From Methylopila sp. Yamaguchi (GTDB lineage Bacteria > Pseudomonadota > Alphaproteobacteria > Rhizobiales > Methylopilaceae), in the NCBI RefSeq assembly GCF_002897035.1, contig NZ_BAUX01000003.1:248001-312000 (forward strand): a stretch of 64,000 nt of DNA, in the 5' to 3' direction. The notes under the pieces are model-generated. The model was not told the origin of the DNA. It saw nothing but the letters and a program-made list of their open reading frames with translations, and did no database searches. Below, in pieces: positions 1 through 9,438 of the stretch; positions within the stretch are counted from its first letter, which is position 1; each line of letters begins with the position of its first letter. A program made the position numbers and the translations under genes.

Positions 1-174
1 CGGTCGAAGCTCGCCCGCAGCGCGCCGATCCGGGTCGGGCGCCTGTCGCAGGTGGACGCCTTCGTGACGGATCGCCTCGACAGCGAGGAACTCGCCGAGC
101 TGTGCCGGCGCCATGAGGTGCGGGTGGTCGAGACCGGCCTGCGCGACGAGGTCCAGAACGAAGCGGCGCAGTGA
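1..174 (+). CDS. glpR: DeoR/GlpR-family repressor, C-terminal fragment
   Basis: Only the last 57 codons are in the window, reading in frame from the first base to a TGA at 172-174. They encode the end of a sugar-phosphate-binding domain of the DeoR type, with VDAFVTDR and a closing segment around VRVVETGL, the usual tail of DeoR/GlpR proteins. The stop overlaps the GTG start of glpD (GTGA), so it is the promoter-proximal partner of glpD and glpK. By family knowledge it would be the glycerol 3-phosphate-responsive repressor of this operon. The name rests on the fragment plus context. Confidence 0.75.
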   Translation, partial: RSKLARSAPIRVGRLSQVDAFVTDRLDSEELAELCRRHEVRVVETGLRDEVQNEAAQ

Positions 175-1682
175 TCTCTGAGGCCGGCGTCTTCGATGTC
201 GCGATCGTCGGCGGCGGGATCAACGGCTGCGGCATCGCCCGCGACGCGGCCGGCCGCGGCCTTCGCGTGCATCTGAGCGAAGCGCGCGACCTCGGCGGCG
301 CGACCTCGTCGGCTTCGACCAAGCTCATCCACGGCGGCCTGCGCTACCTCGAGACCTTCCAGTTCCGCCTCGTGCGCGAGGCGCTCGCCGAGCGCGAAGT
401 TCTGCTCCGCCTTGCGCCCCACCTCGTCCGGCCGATGCGCTTCGTCCTGCCGCATCATCGAAGCCTCCGGTCCTGGCCGCTGCTCCGCTTCGGCCTGTTC
501 CTGTACGACCGGCTTGGCGGCAAGACGACGCTTCCCGCGTCCCGCGCGCTTGATCTCGCCCGCACGCCCGAGGGCGCCGCGCTCAAGCCGAGCTTCCGCC
601 GCGCCCTCGAATATGTGGACTGCTGGGTCGACGACAGCCGCCTCGTTGTCCTGAACGCGGTCGACGCTCGGGCGCGCGGCGCGACGATCGCACCCCGAAC
701 CGAAGTCGTCGCGGCGGAGCAGGGCGATGGCCTCTGGCGGCTGACGCTGCAGGACCGGAGCGGCCGGCGGGACATTGCAGCGCGCGCGCTGGTCAACGCC
801 GCAGGCCCCTGGGTCGCCGTGATGGCCGGCCGGATCGCGGGGAGCGGCGAACCTCGGGTGCGGCTCGTGCGCGGCTCCCATATCGTCACCCGCCGGTTGT
901 TCGCGGGCGACCGGGCGTTCATCTTCCAGCATCGCGACCGCCGGGTGGTGTTCGCGATCCCCTACGAGCAGGACTTCACGCTGATCGGCACGACCGACTG
1001 CGATCACGATGGCGATCCCGCCGGGGCGATCGCGAGCCCGGAGGAGGTCCGTTACCTCTGCGACGCCGTCAGCGCTTATTTCGCGACGCCGGTTCAGCCC
1101 GCGGACGTCGTATGGAGCTTCGCAGGCGTCCGGCCCTTGCGCGACGGAGGCGGGGACGCCGCCCAGAGGGCGAGCCGGGACTACGCGCTGGAGCTCGACG
1201 TCGGGGAGGGCAGGCCGCCTTTGCTGACGGTGATCGGCGGCAAGCTGACGACCTACCGTAAGCTGGCCGAAGCGGCGCTTGGCCGGCTCGCCGGGCCGCT
1301 GGGGGTGACCGCGCCGGCCTGGACCGGCAGCGTCGCTCTTCCCGGCGGCGACTTCGGAGGGCGCGCCGAGGCGACGCTCGTCGAGGATCTGACGCGCGCC
1401 TGCCCGTTCTTCGCGTCCGCGACCGCGCAGCGGCTCGTGCGGCTCTACGGGGTCCGGGCCCCCGCGATCTTTGCGGGCGCGGCGTCGATCGAAGACCTGG
1501 GCGAAGACTTCGGCGCGGGCCTCACCGAACGCGAGGCGCGTCATCTCTTCGACGCGGAGTGGGCGCGCACCGCCGAGGACGTGCTCTGGCGGCGAACCAA
1601 GCTCGGCCTGCGGTTCGACGCGCGTCAGACGGCGCGGCTCGCCGCGTTCATGAACACCCTGTCGGAGGACGGCGCGGCATGA
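171..1682 (+). CDS. glpD: Aerobic glycerol-3-phosphate dehydrogenase
   Basis: This is a 503-residue FAD-dependent enzyme that oxidises sn-glycerol 3-phosphate to dihydroxyacetone phosphate and passes electrons to the quinone pool at the inner membrane. The FAD dinucleotide-binding loop GGGINGCG is at residues 14-21, followed by the GlpD-typical [13 protein letters not shown] stretch and a C-terminal DAO helical domain ending near KLGLRF. Length matches the family (about 500). The GTG start overlaps the glpR stop and the stop overlaps the glpK start (ATGA), so the three genes are one transcription unit. Confidence 0.96.
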   Translation: MISEAGVFDVAIVGGGINGCGIARDAAGRGLRVHLSEARDLGGATSSASTKLIHGGLRYLETFQFRLVREALAEREVLLRLAPHLVRPMRFVLPHHRSLRSWPLLRFGLFLYDRLGGKTTLPASRALDLARTPEGAALKPSFRRALEYVDCWVDDSRLVVLNAVDARARGATIAPRTEVVAAEQGDGLWRLTLQDRSGRRDIAARALVNAAGPWVAVMAGRIAGSGEPRVRLVRGSHIVTRRLFAGDRAFIFQHRDRRVVFAIPYEQDFTLIGTTDCDHDGDPAGAIASPEEVRYLCDAVSAYFATPVQPADVVWSFAGVRPLRDGGGDAAQRASRDYALELDVGEGRPPLLTVIGGKLTTYRKLAEAALGRLAGPLGVTAPAWTGSVALPGGDFGGRAEATLVEDLTRACPFFASATAQRLVRLYGVRAPAIFAGAASIEDLGEDFGAGLTEREARHLFDAEWARTAEDVLWRRTKLGLRFDARQTARLAAFMNTLSEDGAA

Positions 1683-3178
1683 GCACGCATCTTCTCGCAA
1701 TCGACCAAGGCACGACCTCGACGCGGGCCATCCTGTTCGACGCCGGCCTCGCACCCGTCGCCTCGGCGCAGCGGGAGTTTCGTCAGATCTATCCGCGGCC
1801 GGGCTGGGTCGAGCATGACCCCGAGGATCTTTGGGCGACGACGGTCGCGACCGTCTCGGAGGCGCTGGCGCGCGCGGGCCTCCACGCAGCGGATGTGGCG
1901 GGCCTCGGGATCGCCAACCAGCGTGAGACCGTGGTGGTCTGGGAGCGCGCCACGGGCCGGGCGATACACAACGCGATTGTCTGGCAGGACCGTCGCACCG
2001 CCGAAGTCTGCGCGCGTCTTGAGGCGGAAGGAGCCGGGCGCGACGTCACGGCCAAGACGGGGCTGCTGCTCGACCCCTACTTCTCGGCCGCCAAGATCGG
2101 TTGGCTGCTCGACCACGTGGACGGCGCGCGCGCCCGGGCGGAGGCGGGCGAGCTCCTGTTCGGGACGGTCGACAGCTACCTGATCTGGCGTCTCACCGCC
2201 GGCTCCGCGCATGCGACCGACGCCACAAACGCCTGCCGCACCTCGCTCTACGACATTCACGCCGGGCGGTTCGACGAGGATCTCTGCCGGCTGTTCGGCG
2301 TGCCGCGCGGGACGTTGCCGCAGGTCTTCGACTGCGCGGGCGAATTCGGAGCGACGTCCCCGGAGGTCTTCGGCGGATCGATCCGGATCCTCGGCGTCGC
2401 GGGCGACCAACAGGCGGCCACTGTCGGCCAGGCGTGCTTCGAGCCCGGCATGGCGAAGGCGACCTACGGCACCGGCGCCTTCGCGCTGCTGAACGTCGGC
2501 GAACGGCCGGTCGCCTCGCGCAACAGGCTGCTGACGACCGTCGCGTACCAACTCGGCGGCGTTCGCACCTATGCGCTCGAAGGCGCGATCTTTGTCGCGG
2601 GCGCGGCGGTCCAGTGGCTGCGCGACGGGCTCGGCCTCGTGCGCGAAGCCTCCGAAACGCAGGCGCTGGCCGAGGCTGCCGACCCCGAACAGGACGTGTA
2701 TCTGGTGCCAGCCTTCGTCGGCCTCGGCGCGCCGCACTGGGACGCGGAGGCGCGCGGCGCGCTGTTCGGACTGACCCGCGGGGCGGGCCGGGCGGAGATC
2801 GCCCGCGCGGCGCTGGAGTGCGTCGGATACCAGACGCGCGATCTCCTGGAGGCGATGCAGGCGGATTGGCCGGAGGGAGCCGGCGTGCGGACCGTTCTGC
2901 GGGTGGATGGCGGCATGGCGGCGAGCGATTGGACGCTGCAGTTCCTGGCGGACGTGCTCGACGCGCCGGTGGATCGGCCCACCGCGCCGGAGACGACCGC
3001 ACTGGGCGCCGCCTATCTCGCGGGGCTCGCGGCGGGGGTGTGCCCGGAGCCCATGGCCTTCGCCGCCGCATGGCGCCTGGACCGGCGCTTCGAGCCGCAG
3101 ATGGACCCCGCAAGGCGCGCCAGAAAGATCGCCGGATGGCGAGACGCGGTCAGCCGAACCAAGACTGTCTCCGACTGA
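1679..3178 (+). CDS. glpK: Glycerol kinase
   Basis: The 499-residue FGGY-family kinase phosphorylates glycerol with ATP to give the substrate of GlpD. The N-terminal phosphate-binding motif is [15 protein letters not shown] (from residue 7), and the hinge carries [10 protein letters not shown], both diagnostic of GlpK. The ATG at 1679 overlaps the glpD stop. The frame is open further upstream, but that extension lies inside glpD and lacks family similarity. No glpF facilitator gene follows in the window. Confidence 0.97.
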   Translation: MSTHLLAIDQGTTSTRAILFDAGLAPVASAQREFRQIYPRPGWVEHDPEDLWATTVATVSEALARAGLHAADVAGLGIANQRETVVVWERATGRAIHNAIVWQDRRTAEVCARLEAEGAGRDVTAKTGLLLDPYFSAAKIGWLLDHVDGARARAEAGELLFGTVDSYLIWRLTAGSAHATDATNACRTSLYDIHAGRFDEDLCRLFGVPRGTLPQVFDCAGEFGATSPEVFGGSIRILGVAGDQQAATVGQACFEPGMAKATYGTGAFALLNVGERPVASRNRLLTTVAYQLGGVRTYALEGAIFVAGAAVQWLRDGLGLVREASETQALAEAADPEQDVYLVPAFVGLGAPHWDAEARGALFGLTRGAGRAEIARAALECVGYQTRDLLEAMQADWPEGAGVRTVLRVDGGMAASDWTLQFLADVLDAPVDRPTAPETTALGAAYLAGLAAGVCPEPMAFAAAWRLDRRFEPQMDPARRARKIAGWRDAVSRTKTVSD

Positions 3179-3187
3179 GAGGCGAGA

Positions 3188-3207
3188 TCTCCGCGCGAAC
3201 GCGGAGA
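3188..3207 (+). terminator. GC-rich hairpin between convergent glpK and flavin reductase genes
   Basis: A perfect 8-bp stem TCTCCGCG / CGCGGAGA with a CGAA tetraloop lies 10 bases past the glpK stop and in front of the 3' end of the convergent gene. There is no T-run, so it could be a bidirectional or Rho-assisted terminator or a 3'-end stabilising structure. Confidence 0.5.
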
Positions 3208-3230
3208 CGCGGTCGAACTGAGGCGCAGGC

Positions 3231-3761
3231 TCACGCGGTCGGCGTCGGCTCGCGCGTCACGGCGGCCTCGTCGCGACGATAGCCGCGGCGATGGTAAAGC
3301 AGGCCGTCGCGATGGTCGTCGGACGCGTCGACCGCGTCCACCTCGACGATCAGCACGGTGTGGGTGCCGATCTCGCGCGCTTCCACAACCCGTCCGTCGA
3401 ACACGGCCACGGCGTCGATTAGGGTCGGAGCGCCAGTCGACAGCACGCGCCACTTCCCTGTCGCAAAGCGATCGTCTTCACGGCCGCCTGACGAACGGGC
3501 GAAGGCGCGCGCCACGGCCTCCTGATCGCCGGACAGCACGTTGACGGCCAGCACGGCGTTCTCGGTGACGCGGGTGTGGATCGTGCTCGCGCGGTTCAGG
3601 CAGACGAGAAGGGTGGGCGGCGAGTCCGTGACGCTCGCGACAGCCGTCGCCGTCGCCCCGTGACGCCCGCCGGGACCGTCCGTCGTCACCACATGCACCG
3701 GCATCGCCACCCGCGACATCGCCTCGCGGTAACGCGTGGCGTTCTTATCCTTGACGGTCAA
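3231..3761 (-). CDS. Flavin reductase domain protein (HpaC/RutF-like)
   Basis: The 176-residue protein has the split-barrel FMN-binding fold of short-chain flavin reductases: an N-terminal MPVHVVTTD strand, HGATATAVASVTDSPPTLLV for flavin contact, and NVLSGDQEAVA. Such proteins reduce FMN or FAD with NAD(P)H and hand it to a two-component monooxygenase. No monooxygenase partner gene is nearby, so its client is unknown. The start used is a TTG at 3761 with a GGAG about 10 bases upstream. An ATG 14 codons inside is an alternative. Confidence 0.85.
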   Translation of the reverse strand: MTVKDKNATRYREAMSRVAMPVHVVTTDGPGGRHGATATAVASVTDSPPTLLVCLNRASTIHTRVTENAVLAVNVLSGDQEAVARAFARSSGGREDDRFATGKWRVLSTGAPTLIDAVAVFDGRVVEAREIGTHTVLIVEVDAVDASDDHRDGLLYHRRGYRRDEAAVTREPTPTA

Positions 3762-3841
3762 AGCGCGCTGCTCCGGGGATTGCCTGCGGGGGCCGAGACT
3801 GGCGGCCGCTCAGTCCATATAGGCGAGGGCGTTCGCAAAGG

Positions 3842-3868
3842 CAGCGCCTATCGCGCGCGATAGCGCTG
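3842..3868. promoter_or_regulatory. Long palindrome upstream of flavin reductase gene
   Basis: A perfect 16-bp palindrome CTATCGCGCGCGATAG (3848-3863) is flanked by CAGCG and CGCTG, giving a 26-base dyad plus one extra C. It lies downstream of the leftward AraC gene and about 75 bp upstream of the leftward flavin reductase start. It could be an operator or a terminator stem. No T-run is visible. Confidence 0.5.
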
Positions 3869-3931
3869 GCTGGGCGTGCCGCTAGAGGCGGCGGCGGGCT
3901 TATCGCCGGCGAGAACAGGCGCTGCGCTCGA

Positions 3932-4390
3932 TCACGCGCATCTTCTCTGCTCCCCCTCGGACGCGGCGGGCGGCGGCTCCGCCGACCGGCGGCGATAGCT
4001 CGCCGGGCTTTCTCCCCAGCGCGCCCGGAACGCCCGTGTGAAGTGACTTTGATCGGCGAAGCCGCAGCTCGCCGCGATCGCCGCGATTGGCTCGGACGTG
4101 CCGGCTACCAGATCCCGGGCCCGCTGAAGTCGCCGCTCGCGGGCCCAGCGATGCGGGGTGAGGCCCGTCGTCGCCTGGAAGGCGCGAATGAAATAGCTCC
4201 GCGACAGGCCGCAAAGAGCTGCGACGCCGGCGACGGAGACGCGGCCGTCCGCCAAAGCGGCGGTCGCCAGTCGTTCGCGGGCGGGCGAGAGGCCGCCGGC
4301 GCGGGGGCGGTCGGCCGCGGCTGACGCGGCTTTAGCCTCGGAGCGGCTTTCGCCGCGGCCGCGTTCGGACGGTCGTTCAAGCGTGGTCAT
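3932..4390 (-). CDS. AraC-family regulator, DNA-binding domain only
   Basis: At 152 residues this is half the usual AraC size. Residues about 40-135 hold the double helix-turn-helix: first HTH around SVAGVAALCGLSRSYFIRAF, second around IAAIAASCGFADQSHFTRAF, then the RWGESPASYR tail. No ligand-binding domain is present, as in MarA/SoxS-type regulators that respond to their own amount. Both ends are low-complexity and charged. It sits downstream of the MFS exporter gene on the same strand, so it may control that gene or the flavin reductase gene; the target is not evident. Confidence 0.85.
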   Translation of the reverse strand: MTTLERPSERGRGESRSEAKAASAAADRPRAGGLSPARERLATAALADGRVSVAGVAALCGLSRSYFIRAFQATTGLTPHRWARERRLQRARDLVAGTSEPIAAIAASCGFADQSHFTRAFRARWGESPASYRRRSAEPPPAASEGEQRRCA

Positions 4391-4564
4391 GGGCGGCGCC
4401 TCCGGTTCGAGGTCTGGACGTCGACCGGAGGCTTTGCCGCGCGCTCCCGCAGCGCTCGCGTCGCTAGGCGGTCGCCTGGTTCGCGAGATCCAAAAGAGTG
4501 ACGCTAGAGTTCCGGTGACGTGGTCACGACAGCGAACCTAAGTCCCCGAGATAATCATAAAAAT

Positions 4565-4590
4565 AGAAACTATTGAAAAATACTGTTTCT
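4565..4590 (-). terminator. Candidate intrinsic terminator of the MFS gene
   Basis: Read on the minus strand, 8 bases after the MFS stop codon, AGAAAC-AG-TATT pairs with AATA-GTTTCT across a TTTC loop (two bases bulged) and is followed by ATTTTTA. It lies in a strikingly AT-rich patch (about 4540-4600), unlike the rest of the window. The same patch precedes the AraC gene, so it may also contain that gene's promoter. Confidence 0.45.
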
Positions 4591-4597
4591 CAAATTG

Positions 4598-6208
4598 TTA
4601 GGTCGCTTCTGCGAGGCCGCCGATGAGGTGTCGTACGACGGGTTCCCCCGGCCCTTTGTGAAAAGACCGCGCGGCTCCCTGCACGTCCGAATCGGCCTTG
4701 GACACTCGGCGGTGCTGGCGGAGGTGCTCGGCCCAGGATTCCACGCGGAACCACTCCACGACGACCTCGGGGTCCGCGGCGTCCTCCGCCGCCCCCCATT
4801 CGAAGGCGCCGTCGCGGCGGCGCTCATCGGCGAGACGATGGAGCGCCGCCAAGAACTGAGGTCTGTCGGCCGCGGCGATGCGGTACTCGATGAGGACCGT
4901 GACCGGTCCGCGGTCGTTCTCAAGCGGCGCGGCGAGCAGCGGCTCCGGCCAGTGGTTCGAGGGCGCGAGATCGGCCTCGCCCACCGGCAGCACGCGCCGG
5001 CGGAGCAGAAGGCCCGCGCCAAGCAGCGTCGCCGCTGCGACCAGCAAGGCGGGTGCGACGCCGATGTGATGCGCCACCAGGCCCCACAGCAGGCTGCCGC
5101 CGGTCATCGCGCCGTTGAACACCGTGAGGTAAACGGCGAGCCCGCGCCCGCGCACCCAATTCGGCAGGATCGCCTGCGCCGCGCCGTTCAGCGTCGTCAG
5201 CGCGACAATCCAGGCGATGCCGAGGGCGAGCAGCGCGACGAGCGCGACCGGCTTCGGCGGCGCGAGGACGAGGCCGGCCATGACCAGCGCCGCAAGGACC
5301 GCCGCGAACAGCATCAGACCATCCGCGCCAAGGCGCGCGCGCAGCCGCGGCATCACAAGTGCGCCGCAGATCGCGCCGACGCCGACGGCGCCGAGCATGA
5401 AGCCGTAAAAGCCGGCCGTCCCGCCTAGGAGCCCGCGGGCGACCAGCGGAAGCAGCGCCCAGATCGCGCTGCAGCAGGCGAAGAAGACCAAAGCGTGGAA
5501 CAGCACGCGGTGCAGGTCGCGGCTGGCGCGGGCGTAGCGCAGACCGGCCCGGAAGGCTCCGGGGAAGCGCTCCGCCAGGGCGTCGTCGGCGGACGCGGGC
5601 CGGTTCCACCAGACCAGCGCCGCGATCACCAGCAGGTAGGACGCGACGTCGACGCCATAGGTCGCCGCCGAGCCGACCGCGCCCAGCAGAAGCCCGCCCG
5701 CTGCCGGCCCGATCGACCGCGCCACGTTGATGCCGAGCGAGTTCAACGCGACCGCGTCGCGCAGCTCGGCCTTTGGCACGAGCTCCGGCACGATGGACTG
5801 CCAGGTCGGCCCCATCAGCGCGGCGCCGACCCCACCGATGAAGGTCAGCCCGACGAGCGTGCCGACGGTGAGCGCGCCGGTCGCGGCCAGGACGGCGAGC
5901 GCCAGGCTGACCAGGCCGAGCAGGACCTGGATGGCGATGAGCAGCTTGCGGCGGTCGAGGATGTCGGACAGCACGCCGGCGGGGATCGCCAGCAGGAAGA
6001 TCGGCAGCGTGCCGGCGGCCTGCACGAGCGCCACCGCGACCGGCGAAGCGGCGAGATCCGTCACGATCCACGCGCTCGCAATGTCGCGCATGAACGAGCC
6101 GGTGTTGCCGAGAACCGTCGCCGCCCAGAGCACCGCGAAGACGGGGCGCCGGAGCGGCGCGAAGGCGCCGGGAGGAGAGGGTGCGGCGCGGGGCGCGGCG
6201 TCGGTCAT
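4598..6208 (-). CDS. MFS exporter of the EntS/TM-secretion-effector type with C-terminal soluble domain
   Basis: The 536-residue protein has about 12 hydrophobic segments in its first 410 residues and the MFS_3 hallmark LWAATVLGNTGSFMRDIASA near the N-terminus. After residue about 430 there is a soluble alpha/beta domain (VTVLIEYRIAAADRPQFL ...) resembling an antibiotic-biosynthesis-monooxygenase fold. That architecture is known for this family, whose members export siderophores, drugs or metabolites by proton antiport. The start at 6208 is preferred because an upstream ATG at 6244 lies inside a 14-bp hairpin. Confidence 0.88.
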   Translation of the reverse strand: MTDAAPRAAPSPPGAFAPLRRPVFAVLWAATVLGNTGSFMRDIASAWIVTDLAASPVAVALVQAAGTLPIFLLAIPAGVLSDILDRRKLLIAIQVLLGLVSLALAVLAATGALTVGTLVGLTFIGGVGAALMGPTWQSIVPELVPKAELRDAVALNSLGINVARSIGPAAGGLLLGAVGSAATYGVDVASYLLVIAALVWWNRPASADDALAERFPGAFRAGLRYARASRDLHRVLFHALVFFACCSAIWALLPLVARGLLGGTAGFYGFMLGAVGVGAICGALVMPRLRARLGADGLMLFAAVLAALVMAGLVLAPPKPVALVALLALGIAWIVALTTLNGAAQAILPNWVRGRGLAVYLTVFNGAMTGGSLLWGLVAHHIGVAPALLVAAATLLGAGLLLRRRVLPVGEADLAPSNHWPEPLLAAPLENDRGPVTVLIEYRIAAADRPQFLAALHRLADERRRDGAFEWGAAEDAADPEVVVEWFRVESWAEHLRQHRRVSKADSDVQGAARSFHKGPGEPVVRHLIGGLAEAT

Positions 6209-6238
6209 CAGGGTCTCGCGCCTTGCGCTGCGTGGGGG

Positions 6239-6270
6239 CGACATGCCCGCGCGCAGGCGCGGGCATGTCG
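6239..6270. terminator. Strong 14-bp hairpin after the alpha/beta hydrolase gene
   Basis: CGACATGCCCGCGC and GCGCGGGCATGTCG form a perfect 14-bp stem with a GCAG loop, starting 18 bases past the leftward hydrolase stop at 6288 and ending before the MFS start. It is the most stable simple hairpin noticed here. It lacks a clear T-run. Confidence 0.6.
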
Positions 6271-6287
6271 AGTGGACCGGCTGAAGG

Positions 6288-7124
6288 TCAGCCTTCGACG
6301 AAGGCGAGCAGGTCGGCGTTGAGCACGTCGGCGTTCACCGTGAGCATGCCGTGCGAATAACCGGGGTAGGTCTTCAAGGTCCCGCTCTTCAGCAGCGGGG
6401 CTGAGAGCCGGGCGCTGTCGTCGATCGGGACGATCTGGTCGTCCTCGCCGTGCAGCACGAGGGTCGGCACGCTGATAGCCTTGAGGTCCTCGGTCTGATC
6501 GGTCTCGGAGAAGGCCTTGATGCCGTCGTAGTGCGCCTTGGCGGAGCCCATCATCCCCTGGCGCCACCAGTTCTGGATCAGGCCCTCGTGCGCCGTCGCG
6601 CCGTCGCGGTTGAAACCGTAGAACGGGCCCGCGGGCACGTCCCGGAAGAACTGGGCGCGGTTGGCTGCCAGGGCCGAGCGAAACCCGTCGAAGACTTCGA
6701 TCGGCAGACCGCCGGGGTTGCTTTCGGTCTTCAGCATCAGCGGCGGCACGGCGCTGACCAGCACCGCCTTGGCGACGCGGCCCTGTGGCTCGCCGTGCTG
6801 CGCGACGTAGCGCGCGACCTCGCCGCCGCCCGTTGAATGACCAATATGAACCGCGTTCTTGAGGTCGAGGTGTTGCGCGACGGCCGAGGCGTCCGCGGCG
6901 TAGTGGTCCATGTCGTGGCCGTCCCAGACCTGCGCCGAGCGGCCATGGCCGCGCCGGTCATGCGCTACGACACGGTAGCCCTTGCCGACGAAGAACAGCA
7001 ACTGCGCGTCCCAGTCGTCCGACGACAGCGGCCAGCCGTGATGGAACACGATCGGCTGGGCGTCCTTCGGGCCCCAGTCCTTGTAGAAGATGTCGACGCC
7101 GTCGCTCGTGGTGACGAAGGGCAT
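6288..7124 (-). CDS. Alpha/beta hydrolase, non-heme chloroperoxidase-like
   Basis: The 278-residue enzyme opens with [18 protein letters not shown], typical of non-heme chloroperoxidase/arylesterase relatives. Catalytic triad candidates are Ser in GHSTGG, Asp in [10 protein letters not shown] and His in GYSHGM. No signal peptide is seen, so it should be cytosolic. The substrate cannot be told from sequence: family members act as esterases and show perhydrolase side activity. The start at 7124 is backed by an AGGA 7 bases upstream. It is the last gene of a leftward hydrolase group. Confidence 0.9.
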   Translation of the reverse strand: MPFVTTSDGVDIFYKDWGPKDAQPIVFHHGWPLSSDDWDAQLLFFVGKGYRVVAHDRRGHGRSAQVWDGHDMDHYAADASAVAQHLDLKNAVHIGHSTGGGEVARYVAQHGEPQGRVAKAVLVSAVPPLMLKTESNPGGLPIEVFDGFRSALAANRAQFFRDVPAGPFYGFNRDGATAHEGLIQNWWRQGMMGSAKAHYDGIKAFSETDQTEDLKAISVPTLVLHGEDDQIVPIDDSARLSAPLLKSGTLKTYPGYSHGMLTVNADVLNADLLAFVEG

Positions 7125-7152
7125 GTTCTTGTCCTCAAGTTGAAAGGAAAGG

Positions 7153-9129
7153 TCAGACCGCCCAGCACGCGCAGCCGAGCGCGCCCCAGAATGCCTTGAG
7201 ATCGCCGACGGGCAAGCCGCCGGATGCGGCGCGCGCGTGTTCGTGGCCGTGGACGCCGCAGGCATTGGCGCAGGCGCAGGCTACGCTTTGAAGACGAAGC
7301 GCGCGGTCCTTCTTCGCCTCCGCCCTCCAGGCGCCGTAGCCGCCGAAGGCGCGAACCGGCGACCAGTCCGGCATCGCCGGCGGGACGTCGGTTTCATCCA
7401 GCTTGGCGAAGTCGCCTTTCGCGAACACGATCCTGCCGCCGACCATCGTGAGGTCGGAGGTGATCCCGGCGATCTCGTCGTCGCGGCACGAGAAGAAATC
7501 GGCGTCTGGGACGATGAGGTCCGCGAGCATGCCGGCCTCGATCCGGCCCTTCACCCCCTCCTCGTTCGAAAACCAGGTGACGTTCTCGGCCCACATCCTG
7601 AGCGCGGTCTCGCGATCGAGGCGGTTGCGGGTGGGGTAGAGCTGCAGGCCTCCGACGGTGCGGCCGGTGGCGAGCCAGGCCAGCGAGACCCACGGGTTGT
7701 ACGAGGCGACGCGCGTGGCGTCGGTGCCCGCCGAGACCTTCACCCCCTTCTCCAGCATGCGGGCGAAGGGCGGGGTCGCTTCGGCCGCGCCGTAGCCGTA
7801 GCGCTCGACGAAGTATTCGCCCTGATAGGCCATGCGGTGTTGCACGGCGACGCCGCCGCCGAGCGCCGCCACCCGGTCGATCGACCGCTCCGAGATGGTC
7901 TCCGCATGGTCGAAGAACCAGTTGAGCCCTGCGAGCGGGATCTCCTGGTCGATCTTCTCGAACACGTCGAGCGCGCGTGAGATGGTCTCGTCATAGGTGG
8001 CGTGCAACCGCCACGGCCAGCGGTTTTCGGCCAGCACACGAACGACTCCTTCGAGGTCGCCCTCCATTTCTGGCGCCATGTCCGGCCGTGGTTCGCGAAA
8101 GTCCTCGAAGTCGGCGGCGGAGAATACCAGCATCTCGCCCGCGCCGTTGTGCCGGAAGTAATCGTCGCCCTGCTTGTACTTGGACGTCGCCGTCCAGTTG
8201 AGGAAGTCGTCGCGCTCGGCCTTGGGCTTCTGCGTGAACAGGTTGTAGGCGAGGCGGATGGTGAGCTGGCCGTCGTCGGCGAGCTTCTGCACCACGGCGT
8301 AGTCGTCCGGGTAATTCTGGAAGCCGCCGCCGGCGTCGATCGCGCCGGTGACGCCGAGCCGGTTCAGCTCACGCATGAAGTGGCGCGTCGAGTTGACCTG
8401 ATACTCGAACGGCAGCTTCGGTCCTTTCGACAGCGTCGAATACAGGATCCCGGCGTTGGGCTTCGCCAGCAGGAGGCCGGTCAGTTCGCCCTTGGCGTCG
8501 CGGGTGATCTCGCCGCCCGGCGGGTTCGGCGTGTCCTTCGTGTAGCCCACCGCCCGCAGCGCCGCGCCGTTCAGCAGCGCGCGGTCGTAGAGGTGAAGGA
8601 TGAATACCGGCGTCTCGGGCGCGACCTGGTTCAGCTCGTCGATCGTGGGAAGGCGCTTCTCAACAAACTGGTTCTCGGTGAAGCCGCCGACGACGCGCAC
8701 CCACTGCGGCGGCGGGGTGATCTCCACCTGGCGGCGCAGCATCTCCATGGCCTGGCCGAGCGACGGCACGCCGTCCCACCGCAACTCCATATTGAAGTTC
8801 AGTCCGCCGCGGATGATGTGCAGGTGGTTGTCGATCAGCCCCGGCAGAACGCGGCGGCCCTTCAGGTCCACCATTTTCGTCTCCGGTCCGCGATGGACCA
8901 TCACCTCGCTCTCGCGCCCCACGGCGAGGAACCGGCCGTCCTTGATCGCGACGGCCTCGGCGGTCGGATTGGAGCGATCAAGGGTCGTGACGAGAGCCTT
9001 GATCAGGATCAGGTCGGCGGTCACGGCGTCCGTCATCTGAGTGTCGTCGCCGCGCGCGGCCAAGGGAAGGCCGCCCGCGAGCGCGGCCGCGGCGGCGCCG
9101 AGCGCCGTTTCTCGTCGGGTTGGGCTCAT
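7153..9129 (-). CDS. Secreted amidohydrolase (YtcJ-like, amidohydrolase family 3)
   Basis: The 658-residue protein begins [19 protein letters not shown], a likely Tat signal, so it is probably exported folded to the periplasm. The metal-dependent hydrolase core has the HxH pair in LIDNHLHII (about residues 102-104), a C-terminal metal Asp in [10 protein letters not shown] and a closing GMLADLIV strand. YtcJ-type enzymes hydrolyse amides or imides, but the substrate is unknown. The last 40 residues are rich in Cys and His ([14 protein letters not shown]), an odd tail that may bind metal. The start overlaps the stop of the XapX gene (ATGA). Confidence 0.88.
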   Translation of the reverse strand: MSPTRRETALGAAAAALAGGLPLAARGDDTQMTDAVTADLILIKALVTTLDRSNPTAEAVAIKDGRFLAVGRESEVMVHRGPETKMVDLKGRRVLPGLIDNHLHIIRGGLNFNMELRWDGVPSLGQAMEMLRRQVEITPPPQWVRVVGGFTENQFVEKRLPTIDELNQVAPETPVFILHLYDRALLNGAALRAVGYTKDTPNPPGGEITRDAKGELTGLLLAKPNAGILYSTLSKGPKLPFEYQVNSTRHFMRELNRLGVTGAIDAGGGFQNYPDDYAVVQKLADDGQLTIRLAYNLFTQKPKAERDDFLNWTATSKYKQGDDYFRHNGAGEMLVFSAADFEDFREPRPDMAPEMEGDLEGVVRVLAENRWPWRLHATYDETISRALDVFEKIDQEIPLAGLNWFFDHAETISERSIDRVAALGGGVAVQHRMAYQGEYFVERYGYGAAEATPPFARMLEKGVKVSAGTDATRVASYNPWVSLAWLATGRTVGGLQLYPTRNRLDRETALRMWAENVTWFSNEEGVKGRIEAGMLADLIVPDADFFSCRDDEIAGITSDLTMVGGRIVFAKGDFAKLDETDVPPAMPDWSPVRAFGGYGAWRAEAKKDRALRLQSVACACANACGVHGHEHARAASGGLPVGDLKAFWGALGCACWAV

Positions 9130-9407
9130 GGGCGCGCGTTCTCGTGTGAAGGGCTGTCGTCCGAAGGCGCACGCCGCCCCGGCAGCGCGCCGAACAGGTG
9201 CGGGGCGCATTTCGCTTCCGCCCAGGCCGCGGCGGGGGAGAGACCGGCGATCATCTGCTTGCCCAACGGCACGATCTGCTCGCCGACCAGGATGCCGAGC
9301 AGCCCGACCAGCGCCACCAGCGGCGGCGCGGGCGAGCGGACCTGAAGCAGGCTGTAGACCACGCCGACCAGCAAACCGGCGCCGGCGGACAGGAGATACA
9401 TCCTCAT
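9126..9407 (-). CDS. XapX domain membrane protein
   Basis: This 93-residue protein has two hydrophobic helices, one around LLSAGAGLLVGVVYSLLQV and one around LVALVGLLGILVGEQIVP, with the SPAPPLVALVGLLGI signature of the XapX (DUF1427) family. A polar tail of about 35 residues follows. XapX proteins are small inner-membrane proteins of unknown function, often encoded next to isochorismatase-like hydrolases and amidohydrolases, exactly as here. It overlaps the amidohydrolase gene by 4 bases, so the two are probably translationally coupled. Confidence 0.88.
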   Translation of the reverse strand: MRMYLLSAGAGLLVGVVYSLLQVRSPAPPLVALVGLLGILVGEQIVPLGKQMIAGLSPAAAWAEAKCAPHLFGALPGRRAPSDDSPSHENARP

Positions 9408-9438
9408 CGGGGCTAACCCTCCGGCATTTGGACGGCTG

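Noticed and set aside
1559-1678. Upstream extension of glycerol kinase
   Set aside because: It lies inside glpD in another frame. The ATG at 1679 gives the exact family N-terminus and a 4-base overlap.
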